The notes below the pieces were generated by a model. That model saw only the letters and a list, made by a program, of their open reading frames with translations, was not told the origin of the DNA and ran no database searches. From positions 1 to 20,259 of the forward strand of contig CAZJZI010000047.1 in assembly GCA_964550435.1 (NCBI GenBank): a DNA stretch of 20,259 nucleotides, written 5' to 3'. Position 1 is the first letter of the stretch, and the number at the start of each line of letters is the position of its first letter. This document shows, piece by piece, positions 7,117 through 14,827 of this stretch. The position numbers and the translations under genes were made by a program. This DNA comes from UBA11400 sp964550435 (GTDB lineage: Bacteria; Bacteroidota; Rhodothermia; Balneolales; HLUCCA01).

Positions 7117-8663
7117 TACAATGGCAGGTTATCGTGTTTCTTACGAGGAACGGTATCGACCTTGTTCTGGATCACTTCAAATACGCGAATGAGTTTCTTG
7201 CGTGTTTCTTCGGGGAAAATGACTTCATCGACATATCCCCGAGCGGCTGCTTTGTATGGATTAGCAAACGCTTTCTCGTAGCTTGCTTCGAACTCGGCCT
7301 GTTTGGCCACCGGATCAGCAGCTTTGGAAATTTCTTTACGGAAAATGATCTCAACGGCACCTTTTGTCCCCATAACAGCGATTTCGGCACTTGGCCAGGC
7401 TGCGTTGTAGTCGGAACGGATATGCTTGGAGTTCATTACATCGTAGGCTCCGCCATACGCTTTACGAGTGATAACGGTTACTTTTGGTACTGTGGCTTCG
7501 CAGAACGCGTAAAGTAGCTTTGCACCGTGTTTGATAATGCCTCCCCACTCCTGGTCGGTACCGGGTAGGAACCCTGGTACATCCTCGAAGACTAGAATCG
7601 GGATGTTAAATGCATCACAGAAACGAACGAATCGTGCGCCTTTGGTGGATGCATTGATGTCAAGACACCCAGCCAGAGATAGAGGTTGGTTCGCAATTAT
7701 TCCAATGGATCGCCCGTCAAGACGAGCGAAACCGACGACGATATTGTCAGCGTAATTCTCATGGACCTCCATGAAGCTATCCTGATCTACGATGCCTTTG
7801 ATGACATCTTTGATGTCGTAAGGTTTGTTCGGCGAGTCGGGGATAATCTCGGGGAGTTTCGCTGCAAACTCAGGATCGGCAGGTTTTGAAGGTTGTAGTG
7901 GCGTCTTTTCTTCGCAGTTTTGCGGAAGATATTTGTATAAATCTCGCAGACGGAACAGGCATTCGGCATCGTTAGGTGCTGTGAAGTGGGCAACTCCGGA
8001 CTTGGTGCTGTGTGCCGATGCTCCGCCAAGATCTTCAGAACTGACCTCCTCATGTGTAACTGTTTTGACCACGTTTGGTCCGGTCACGAACATGAAGCTG
8101 GTGTTTTCTACCATGAATATGAAATCCGTGATTGCCGGAGAGTACACTGCTCCACCCGCGCAAGGTCCCATGACCGCGCTGAGCTGAGGAATTACTCCCG
8201 ATGCCATCGAGTTTCGCCAGAACACTTCCGCGTATCCACCCAGAGAAACTACACCTTCCTGGATACGTGCACCACCAGAGTCATTGAGTCCAATTACAGG
8301 AACTCCGTTCTTGATCGCCAAATCCATGATCTTACAGATTTTTTCGGCATGAGACTCAGAAAGTGAACCCCCGAGAACCGTAAAGTCCTGGCTGAAAACA
8401 TACACTGGTCGTCCGTGGATTTTACCGAATCCAGTGACCACTCCATCTCCCGGGAACTGCTGTTTATCGAGTCCGAACTCGGTGCAACGGTGCTCGACCA
8501 AAGACCCGATTTCTTCGAAGGAATCTTTGTCCACCAGCAAATTGATGCGCTCTCTGGCTGTTAACTTGCCCGATTCATGTTGTTTTTTGATCCGTTCTTC
8601 TCCACCGCCAAGCTGCGATTGAGCGCGTTTTTTCAGGAGCAGTTCTCTTTTTTCAGTTGACAT
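7116..8663 (-). CDS. pccB: Biotin-dependent acyl-CoA carboxylase beta subunit (PccB-type)
   Basis: Carboxyltransferase subunit that moves CO2 from carboxybiotin to an acyl-CoA, most likely propionyl-CoA (giving methylmalonyl-CoA); acetyl-CoA or methylmalonyl-CoA decarboxylation are alternatives. Length is 515 residues, typical of PccB/MmdA/AccD5. The N-terminal TARERINLLVD is followed by the oxyanion loop GGARIQEG (130-137) and GPCAGGAVYSPA (167-178) of the N-half crotonase fold. The C half shows DVPGFLPGTDQEWGGIIKHGAK and RKAYGGAYDVM. No biotin carboxylase or biotin carrier gene is adjacent, so the alpha partner must be elsewhere. It starts 14 bases after the acidic protein's stop and overlaps rarA by one base. 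Confidence 0.93.
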   Translation of the reverse strand: MSTEKRELLLKKRAQSQLGGGEERIKKQHESGKLTARERINLLVDKDSFEEIGSLVEHRCTEFGLDKQQFPGDGVVTGFGKIHGRPVYVFSQDFTVLGGSLSESHAEKICKIMDLAIKNGVPVIGLNDSGGARIQEGVVSLGGYAEVFWRNSMASGVIPQLSAVMGPCAGGAVYSPAITDFIFMVENTSFMFVTGPNVVKTVTHEEVSSEDLGGASAHSTKSGVAHFTAPNDAECLFRLRDLYKYLPQNCEEKTPLQPSKPADPEFAAKLPEIIPDSPNKPYDIKDVIKGIVDQDSFMEVHENYADNIVVGFARLDGRSIGIIANQPLSLAGCLDINASTKGARFVRFCDAFNIPILVFEDVPGFLPGTDQEWGGIIKHGAKLLYAFCEATVPKVTVITRKAYGGAYDVMNSKHIRSDYNAAWPSAEIAVMGTKGAVEIIFRKEISKAADPVAKQAEFEASYEKAFANPYKAAARGYVDEVIFPEETRKKLIRVFEVIQNKVDTVPRKKHDNLPL

Positions 8664-8677
8664 GAGTAGTAGGTATT

Positions 8678-10384
8678 TTAGGCATTTTGATCAAAAAACT
8701 CCTGAACTGCATCAGTAAACATCACAGCATTCTCGGAATAAAGATCAATGCGGTTTCTGTCAAATATGTCTCGGGTAATATATCGTCCGGCTGATCTCCA
8801 TTGATCGTATGCCACGATGTTTTCGAGATGTTTGTAAAAATCGAGTTCGTCGTTCAAAAATATTTCAACAACAAAGGCTTCAAAATTTGGCTCAAGCAAG
8901 TCGAGGAGTCGTTTTGCTCTGTCAGTCAAGTAGATCACATGTTCATCGTCTGAACTTGCGTCTATGATTGGCGGAGTGTCTTCCGGCTCGTCAATTTCCT
9001 CTTCCTGTACATCTTCCACTGGTCCTGCTTCTTCAAAAGTATCCGATAGCCGGTCGCTTATAGACGGCTCGGATTGTCCCATATTAAACGACTCAGCTAT
9101 GGACAACTCTTTCGGCTCCGCATTAGGAGATTCGGATTCCAGAACTTTAGGTTCGAAATCTTCTGGCTCATTTTCGGGCTCTGAATCAAGTTCAGTCTCA
9201 GACTCAGTTTCAGATTCCGAATCTAGCTCGGGTACAAAATCAGCTTGAGGTTCAGACTCAGACTCAGTTTCGGGCTCAAAACTACTAAATGCCTCGAAAT
9301 GCGTGTTCTCGTTATCGGACCCGGTTTCATCCTCATTGCTAAGGAACTGAGCAAAAAGTGGCTGGTCTGACACGGCTTCTTCTTCCAGTACTTCATCCAG
9401 AGTCACCTCATTAGGGAGTTCTTCGTTGGATGATGTATCTGTTGCATCGTTCGTATCGAAAGGAGGGCTTTCAATAGAATTCAACTCGCCTAGTTCCATC
9501 CCCTCATCGAAGTTTTCTTCAGAAGTCGTATCGTCAGCTTCCACGGGATGTTCTTCATGCATTGACGCCTCTGGTGGAAACTCAGCAGTAGTATCATTCG
9601 TCGACTCGGTGGATTCTGCTGAAACGGAACCTGAATCCACCTCAAAATCATCAACATCCTGCTCCGGGAGCATCCCTACGGTTGAGATTCGCTCTATAAA
9701 TGAGGTTCTGGACAAAAAATCGGGGCCTTTATCGACCCATTTCGCGAAATCGGTCATTTCCCGGTCGTTGAAAAACCTAACAAAAAGAGCGGAAGGTACA
9801 TCGTTATTCAATAATGAAAACAGGGGATCGAGATGTTGCGCCCATTTCAACGGAGTATAATTTTCAGCAATTTTCTCATCGACGTGTGAAATTACCTGAA
9901 GAGCTTTTTCACGAGATATTGATTCGAGCTCTTTGCGTTGCATATATCGTATCAGAGCCTCGGCCAGAATCGGATAGCAAACGACCCAGTCTTTTCGAGA
10001 TTGAATCTGATAGAGAGTAGCACTCTTTTCCCCGATCAATGTATCAAGAATATAATTTCTTGGTTGAGTAAGTTGGTCGATCACATCCTCAACAGCACTT
10101 TCTATTACCGATTGTGCGTAACTGGCTGGAACGCGGGACTCAGCTTTAATGGCAGATAAAAACTGTTCCCATGAATCGAGCACGTTTTCTGCTTTCATGT
10201 CGATCCATTCGCTATCTGGAAGTGAAACCGAATCCGCGAGGTTTCTGTCGACTTCGAGTTGGATACGATGGATCAAATATTCCGGAAAACCGGCCTTCTT
10301 GAAATCAGAAGGGGTGTAGTAGACGTGCTCTTGGGGTAGAGACGCCAAAAGATTGGCTGTAGTATTCTTGATAGTTTGTTGCAT
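8678..10384 (-). CDS. Large acidic protein of unknown function, two folded ends and a disordered linker
   Basis: I do not recognise this 568-residue protein. There is no signal peptide or membrane segment, so it is probably cytoplasmic. Residues 1-235 look like a helical domain. Residues 240-478 are a low-complexity linker dominated by Glu, Asp, Ser and Thr (for example SESETESETELDSE near 389-402). Residues 482-568 form a second compact region rich in aromatic and acidic residues. A stretch near 188-213 (LFSLL, then FFNDREMTDF) resembles 493-516 (LLDLL, then FLNDELDF), suggesting the same small module occurs at both ends. It is the first gene of the operon with the carboxylase and rarA. Binding or scaffolding is only a guess from the architecture. 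Confidence 0.8.
   Translation of the reverse strand: MQQTIKNTTANLLASLPQEHVYYTPSDFKKAGFPEYLIHRIQLEVDRNLADSVSLPDSEWIDMKAENVLDSWEQFLSAIKAESRVPASYAQSVIESAVEDVIDQLTQPRNYILDTLIGEKSATLYQIQSRKDWVVCYPILAEALIRYMQRKELESISREKALQVISHVDEKIAENYTPLKWAQHLDPLFSLLNNDVPSALFVRFFNDREMTDFAKWVDKGPDFLSRTSFIERISTVGMLPEQDVDDFEVDSGSVSAESTESTNDTTAEFPPEASMHEEHPVEADDTTSEENFDEGMELGELNSIESPPFDTNDATDTSSNEELPNEVTLDEVLEEEAVSDQPLFAQFLSNEDETGSDNENTHFEAFSSFEPETESESEPQADFVPELDSESETESETELDSEPENEPEDFEPKVLESESPNAEPKELSIAESFNMGQSEPSISDRLSDTFEEAGPVEDVQEEEIDEPEDTPPIIDASSDDEHVIYLTDRAKRLLDLLEPNFEAFVVEIFLNDELDFYKHLENIVAYDQWRSAGRYITRDIFDRNRIDLYSENAVMFTDAVQEFFDQNA
9191..9271. repeat. 60-bp-spaced direct repeat in the acidic linker
   Basis: A 21-base segment at 9191-9211 recurs at 9251-9271 with one mismatch, sharing CTCAGACTCAGTTTC. 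It encodes Glu/Ser/Thr-rich stretches of the acidic protein on the minus strand. The 60-base spacing keeps the frame, so this is probably a tandem duplication or slippage product that lengthened the linker. Confidence 0.6.
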
Positions 10385-10395
10385 AATTTCTTAAG

Positions 10396-10427
10396 GAAAT
10401 ATATCGCTGTTAGTCTGTCTAATCAAA
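10396..10427 (-). promoter_or_regulatory. Candidate Bacteroidota-type promoter of the acidic protein operon
   Basis: On the minus strand TTTG (10427-10424), a 20-base spacer and TATATTTC (10403-10396) fit the Bacteroidota TTTG-N19 to 21-TAnnTTTG arrangement with one mismatch. The leader would be only about five bases, which is a reason for caution. It lies in the 107-base divergent gap with the ABC ATPase gene. Confidence 0.35.
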
Positions 10428-10491
10428 CGAAAGCTACCGCTAAAACGTGTAATGAATTTTTGTTTTCTTTTTCAATGCGTACCTTTAATTC

Positions 10492-11112
10492 ATGATGAAA
10501 CTGGAACTACAATCGTTGGGGAAATATTTTGGTGTTCGTTGGGTGTTCAAAGACCTGAATTTACCCCCTACAGGCGGTGTTGTTGGGATTGCCGGATCTA
10601 ACGGATCTGGGAAATCGACACTGATGAAATGCCTTGCCGGTCTATTGAAACAAGACAAAGGAACGGTTCTATGGCACAACGACTCTGTTGCCAGTAAAAC
10701 ATTTGACGTTAGAAACTATGGAGGATTCGCCGCACCATATATTCAACTCTACAAAGATCTGACGTGTCGCGAAAATCTGGATTTTCTGAAGTCACCGCTT
10801 GTAAATCCACCAGAAATGGATCTAGAGTCGCTATTTAACTCGCTTGGAATCGGTAATAAACTTGATGAACGCTACGGTTCGCTATCCTCTGGACAAAAGC
10901 AACGTGTAAAAGTGATCTCGGCTGTTGCGCATCAACCAAAAGTGCTGTTTCTGGATGAACCCGGTACCAATCTGGATGTCCGCGGAAATGCTTTTATCCG
11001 TGACCAAATCGAAATACGCAGAAAGCACATGCAGTTGACTATTCTTGCCAGTAATCAGGCTGATGAGTTGGATTTATGTGATTTTGTATTATCAGTAAAC
11101 GGTAAACGGTAA
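10492..11112 (+). CDS. Stand-alone ABC transporter ATP-binding protein
   Basis: Single nucleotide-binding domain of 206 residues (start ATG 10492 or the adjacent ATG 10495). It shows Walker A GSNGSGKST (35-43), a Q-loop in APYIQLY (Gln85), the signature LSSGQKQ (131-137), Walker B VLFLDEP (Glu156) and the D-loop TNLD. At the H-loop position the sequence is ASNQADE, so the usual switch histidine appears to be Asn188. Size and motif style resemble CcmA-like exporters. No permease gene lies nearby, so the partner is encoded elsewhere or the protein has another role. The last codons (VNGKR and the TAA stop) are written in the heptad repeat that starts at 11094. Confidence 0.88.
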   Translation: MMKLELQSLGKYFGVRWVFKDLNLPPTGGVVGIAGSNGSGKSTLMKCLAGLLKQDKGTVLWHNDSVASKTFDVRNYGGFAAPYIQLYKDLTCRENLDFLKSPLVNPPEMDLESLFNSLGIGNKLDERYGSLSSGQKQRVKVISAVAHQPKVLFLDEPGTNLDVRGNAFIRDQIEIRRKHMQLTILASNQADELDLCDFVLSVNGKR

Positions 11113-11222
11113 CCAGTAAACGGCCCAAGATAACGCCGCTTGCGGCCACATAACCCATAACGCGGCTCTGCCGCCACATAACGCACAAAGTGCCACATAA
11201 CCCATAACCCAAAATCCAAAAT
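11094..11222 (+). repeat. Modular heptad/mini-hairpin array A
   Basis: Four perfect heptads, AGTAAAC, GGTAAAC, GGTAACC and AGTAAAC, run from 11094 to 11121. Three mini-hairpins follow: GCCGC-TT-GCGGC (11135-11146), GCGGC-TCT-GCCGC (11162-11174) and GCAC-AAA-GTGC (11183-11193). Each hairpin is followed by CACATAAC, twice extended by CCATAAC. Two CCAAAAT heptads (11209-11222) end inside the ATG of the next gene. The array fills the whole gap and supplies the ABC gene's stop codon. I know no named family with this layout. Confidence 0.8.
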
Positions 11223-12309
11223 GATTAAACCACAGGACGAGAAATTCGCAGAAAACATATTATCGTACAGCGTTGAGCTACAGCCCGGCGAGAACGTAAT
11301 GATACAGCTCATTGGACTGAATGGAATTTCATTGCTACGCGCTCTGGTAAAAAGGGCTAGGGAAATGGGTGCGCATCCGTTTGTGAATATTGTTGATGCC
11401 GAGACGCAACGTATGTTGTTGGAGTCCGGTGATGTTGAATTCTGGAAGCGTCAGGCCGAAGTTGATCAGCTTCCTCTGATGAAGCAAATGCACGCGTTTG
11501 TAGGAATTCGTGCGACCCAGAATATTTATGAGACTTCTCGAGTGTCCAAAGAGGCGAATAAAGCCTATGCAGAGCAGTTTTTGGATCCGGTACATTTTAA
11601 GCAACGTGTGGATCACACTAAATGGTGTATCATGCGGTATCCATCGGAGGCGTTCGCTATGAATGCCAAGATGCCGACTCAGGAATTCGAGGATTTTTAT
11701 TACAAGTCCTGTTTGCTTGATTATGCATCCATGGGAGAAGCGATGCGTCCGCTGGAAGAGATGCTCCGAGCAACCGATGAGATACATTTGAAAGGGGAAG
11801 GGACTGATATTCGGTTTTCTGTTAAAGGGCAAAACTGGATTCCATGTACCGGAAAGCGCAATATTCCGGATGGAGAGCTATTTAGTTCACCCATTTTGAA
11901 TAGCGTAAACGGATACATAACCTATGCTCCTTCAGTATATCAGGGTAAGCCTTTTGAGTTTGTAAAATTAGTGGTCAAAGATGGAATTGTGATCGATTTT
12001 GACTCTTCCGACAACGCTGCACTCGAGCAGATCCTAGACACCGATGAGGGTGCACGGCGTTTTGGAGAATTTAGTTTCGGATTGAATCCAGTGATAGAGA
12101 AACCAATGTATGACATCCTTTTTGACGAGAAAATCTATGGTTCTAATCACCTTACCCTTGGAAACGACTATGAAATCGCTTCTAACGGTAACCAGAGTGC
12201 TATACACTGGGATCTTGTCTGCATCGGAGCAGATGTGTACCTGGATGGGACATTGATAAGAAAGGGACGACTGTTTACCGATGAAAGATTGATTCACTTA
12301 AATCCATAG
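11221..12309 (+). CDS. M29-family metallo-aminopeptidase
   Basis: Cytoplasmic aminopeptidase of the M29 family (AmpS/AmpT/aminopeptidase II type), a two-metal enzyme that removes N-terminal residues from peptides. Its 362 residues are somewhat shorter than the roughly 410 usual for the family. Likely metal and catalytic positions by motif are Glu219 in RNIPDGELFSSP, Glu283 in FGEFSFGLNP, His310 in GSNHLTLG, Tyr317, and His329 with Asp331 in SAIHWDLV. The N-terminal domain opens with YSVELQPGENVMI, typical of the family. ATG 11221 is preceded by no Shine-Dalgarno sequence; the bases before it belong to repeat array A. There is no signal peptide. Confidence 0.92.
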   Translation: MIKPQDEKFAENILSYSVELQPGENVMIQLIGLNGISLLRALVKRAREMGAHPFVNIVDAETQRMLLESGDVEFWKRQAEVDQLPLMKQMHAFVGIRATQNIYETSRVSKEANKAYAEQFLDPVHFKQRVDHTKWCIMRYPSEAFAMNAKMPTQEFEDFYYKSCLLDYASMGEAMRPLEEMLRATDEIHLKGEGTDIRFSVKGQNWIPCTGKRNIPDGELFSSPILNSVNGYITYAPSVYQGKPFEFVKLVVKDGIVIDFDSSDNAALEQILDTDEGARRFGEFSFGLNPVIEKPMYDILFDEKIYGSNHLTLGNDYEIASNGNQSAIHWDLVCIGADVYLDGTLIRKGRLFTDERLIHLNP

Positions 12310-12568
12310 CCGACAAGCCGACTTTGTCGGCCTGATCAACGGAAAAGCAAGCTTCGCTTGGTGAATATGGGCTTTGCCCAGAGAAAGAACTGCTTTGCAG
12401 TTGAGAAAGCGTTATACGGGCATTTTCTCCAGGCATAGCCTGCTTTCGAATAGTGAAGCAATCTTTCTGCTGGCCGCTCGCTGCTTACTGCTTTACTGTT
12501 TCTTTTAAATAAACTACATTACTTAATTATACATTAGGCTTCTGAATAAGATTACAGACGGCGAATTG
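12310..12568 (+). repeat. Modular heptamer/mini-hairpin array B and rel upstream region
   Basis: Five mini-hairpins occur in series: GCCGAC-TTT-GTCGGC (12317-12331), CAAGC-TTC-GCTTG (12348-12360), TGGGC-TTT-GCCCA (12368-12380), AACTGC-TTT-GCAGTT (12388-12402) and CAGGC-ATA-GCCTG (12430-12442). The fourth is flanked on both sides by the exact heptamer GAGAAAG (12381-12387 and 12403-12409). From about 12468 to 12502 the minus strand reads as degenerate AGTAAGC/AGTAAAG units. The remaining AT-rich 60 bases before rel should hold its promoter, but I see no clear element. Confidence 0.75.
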
Positions 12569-14809
12569 ATGGCTACAACACTGTTAGATGCAGATATTAG
12601 AGGGTATAAGCTCCTGAAGAAACAGCAGGATGAGCTCGATCTGTTGTTGAAAAGTTGTCATGAGCACATGGATACTGTAGATGACGATCTGGTCACCAGG
12701 GCCTTTAAGTTGACCTATTTATCACACGAGGGTGCCACCAGAGCCTCCGGAGAGCCATACTATCAGCACCCACTCGAGGTTGCTCATATCGTTATCCATG
12801 AAATGTCGCTCGATGATGTTTCTGTCGCTGCAGCGTTGCTTCACGATACCGTTGAGGACACTGAAATCAGTCTTGACTACATCAACACAGAGTTTGGAGA
12901 GACGGTAGCGCACCTCATTGATGGGGTAACCAAAATATCCGGAGTGTTAAAGGGTAAAGAGGCTCAGCAGGCCGAGACGTTTATGAAGCTGTTGATGTCG
13001 ATGGCCGACGATCTGCGTGTGGTTTTGATCAAGTTTTCTGATCGTCTTCATAACATGCGAACGCTGAAGCATCTGCCGCGTCCGAAACAATTGAAAATCG
13101 CGAACGAGACACTTCAGCTCTATGCTCCGTTAGCCCACAGATTTGGGTTGTTCAATGTGAAAAGTGAGCTTGAAGATCTGTGCTTTAAAACGGTTGACAC
13201 ACAGGGATATCGATTCATTACTCGCAAGCTTCGTGAGAAAAAAGAAGATCGTGACGGATTTATTGAGGCATTCATGGAGCCGATTCGTGAGCAATTGTAC
13301 AAAGCTGGGTTCAACTTCGAAATAAAAGGTCGACCTAAGCACATTTATTCGATTTATCGCAAGATGGTGACCCAGCAGAAGCCATTTGAGGACATATACG
13401 ATTTGTTTGCCATTCGAATCATTCTGGATGAACCTCACACACGGGAGGACTGTTGGAGGGTTTACTCCTACATTACTGATACATACACTCCCATACCTGA
13501 GCGTTTCCGGGACTTTCTATCCGTTCCTAAGGCCAATGGATATCAATCGTTGCACACCACAGTGTTTTCACGGACCGGGCGAAAGGTTGAGATCCAGATC
13601 CGTACCCGTTTAATGGATGAAATCGCTGAGAAAGGTCTTGCAGCACACTGGAAATATAAAGAGGGCTCTGGCGGAAATAGTCCGCTGGACAAGATTTCGA
13701 GTTGGGTACGTGATGCACTCGAGAATCCACGTCCGGATGCAGCCACCGAATTTGTTCAGGACTTTACGCTAAACTTGTTCACTGACGAGATCTACATTTT
13801 CACCCCAAAAGGTAAGTTGATGACCCTACCGAAGGGATCTACTCCGATTGACTTTGCCTTTGAAGTTCACAGTGAGATTGGAGAACGCGCTTTGGCAGCC
13901 AAGGTGAATGGAAAGATGGTTCCATTACGTCACAAGCTCAATAGCGGTGATCAGGTAGAGATCATCACAGGTAAGCAGATCAATCTGAATCCGGACTGGA
14001 TTAACGATGTGGTTACCCATAAAGCCAAGTCGCGCATCCGCCAGTTCATTAACATGAAAGAGCGTAAAGCTGTTGAAGATGGAAAAGAACAGTGGCAGAA
14101 ACGGGTCTATAAGAACCATTTTGAGTTATCAGATCAAGACCTGGTCAAAGTTGCCCTCAAACTCAAGTATCCGAGTCTGAACAGAATGTACCACGACATC
14201 GGTGCTGGAGCTTTTGATGTGAATACGCTTGTTAAGGCCGTAAAAGCATTTTTGGACAAAGGGCGAATTGAAGAAGAGTCCAAATCGAAGAACAAGCTAG
14301 AGAAGCTGTCTGACGAAGAGATTCAGGACCTGTTTCATGACAATGCCAGAGCTGGATCGTTGCGTGGACTCATCATTAATGGACAACTCACGGATGTCAA
14401 ATACAGTTATTCAAAATGCTGTAATCCGATTCCGGGCGATGATGTCATCGGATTTTTGAGTCGTAACGGGGATGTGAAAATCCATCGAACCACTTGCAAT
14501 AATGTCGGATATTTGATTAAAAATGATAACGAACGGGTGGTGGAAGTCGACTGGCCAAAATCTATGACGGCCAATTTCATTGGTGCGGTGCGTATCATCG
14601 GAGAAGACAGGGTTGGGCTGGTCAATGATATCACCAATTTGATCTCGAATTCACTTAAAACCAACATGAAAAGCATCAATGTTAGCAGTGACGAGGGGAT
14701 GTTTGAGGGTACACTGATTGTTTATGTCGAAGACTTGAATCACCTGGATCGGGTTATCAAGCGGATCATGAAAATATCTGGTGTGAAGCAAGCATACAGG
14801 TTTGAGTAG
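12569..14809 (+). CDS. rel: Bifunctional (p)ppGpp synthetase/hydrolase (Rel/SpoT)
   Basis: Long RSH enzyme that makes and degrades the stringent-response alarmone (p)ppGpp; 746 residues from ATG 12569 (the in-frame TTG just before it is less likely). The HD hydrolase domain keeps Arg58 and His67 (RASGEPYYQHP), His92-Asp93 and Glu96-Asp97 (LLHDTVED) and Asn162 (DRLHNMRTL), so hydrolysis should be active. The synthetase domain keeps GRPKHIYSIYRKM, Asp278 in IYDLFAIRII and Glu341 in EIQIRT, so synthesis should be active too. A TGS domain (about 406-467), a conserved-cysteine region (KCCNPIPGDD, then HRTTC) and a C-terminal ACT domain (about 665-746) follow. It is flanked on both sides by hairpin arrays. 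Confidence 0.97.
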   Translation: MATTLLDADIRGYKLLKKQQDELDLLLKSCHEHMDTVDDDLVTRAFKLTYLSHEGATRASGEPYYQHPLEVAHIVIHEMSLDDVSVAAALLHDTVEDTEISLDYINTEFGETVAHLIDGVTKISGVLKGKEAQQAETFMKLLMSMADDLRVVLIKFSDRLHNMRTLKHLPRPKQLKIANETLQLYAPLAHRFGLFNVKSELEDLCFKTVDTQGYRFITRKLREKKEDRDGFIEAFMEPIREQLYKAGFNFEIKGRPKHIYSIYRKMVTQQKPFEDIYDLFAIRIILDEPHTREDCWRVYSYITDTYTPIPERFRDFLSVPKANGYQSLHTTVFSRTGRKVEIQIRTRLMDEIAEKGLAAHWKYKEGSGGNSPLDKISSWVRDALENPRPDAATEFVQDFTLNLFTDEIYIFTPKGKLMTLPKGSTPIDFAFEVHSEIGERALAAKVNGKMVPLRHKLNSGDQVEIITGKQINLNPDWINDVVTHKAKSRIRQFINMKERKAVEDGKEQWQKRVYKNHFELSDQDLVKVALKLKYPSLNRMYHDIGAGAFDVNTLVKAVKAFLDKGRIEEESKSKNKLEKLSDEEIQDLFHDNARAGSLRGLIINGQLTDVKYSYSKCCNPIPGDDVIGFLSRNGDVKIHRTTCNNVGYLIKNDNERVVEVDWPKSMTANFIGAVRIIGEDRVGLVNDITNLISNSLKTNMKSINVSSDEGMFEGTLIVYVEDLNHLDRVIKRIMKISGVKQAYRFE

Positions 14810-14827
14810 CTGCGCTGCAGCCTCAAA
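14801..14827 (+). terminator. Long hairpin straddling the rel stop codon
   Basis: TTTGAG (14801-14806) pairs with CTCAAA (14822-14827), and inside it GCTGC (14809-14813) pairs with GCAGC (14817-14821) around a GCT loop. Only two bases are bulged. The stop codon TAG lies in the left arm and bulge. It can serve as 3' end protection or weak termination; no T tract follows. Confidence 0.5.

Noticed and set aside
7068..8366. Several plus-strand open frames opposite the carboxylase gene
   Set aside because: They are shadows of a clear, full-length PccB-type gene with intact motifs and show no recognisable protein features.
8964..9248. Ser-rich plus-strand open frame opposite the acidic protein
   Set aside because: It is the antisense reading of the Glu/Asp/Ser linker codons; no start context and no folded segment.
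10460..10487. TTG-N17-TACCTTTA as promoter of the ABC ATPase gene
   Set aside because: The spacer is shorter than usual and it would leave only a few bases of leader before the ATG; too weak to call.
12317..12442. CRISPR array
   Set aside because: The units are about 20 bases long. Spacers are conserved heptamers and the variable parts are hairpins; there is no 24-37 base direct repeat and no cas gene.
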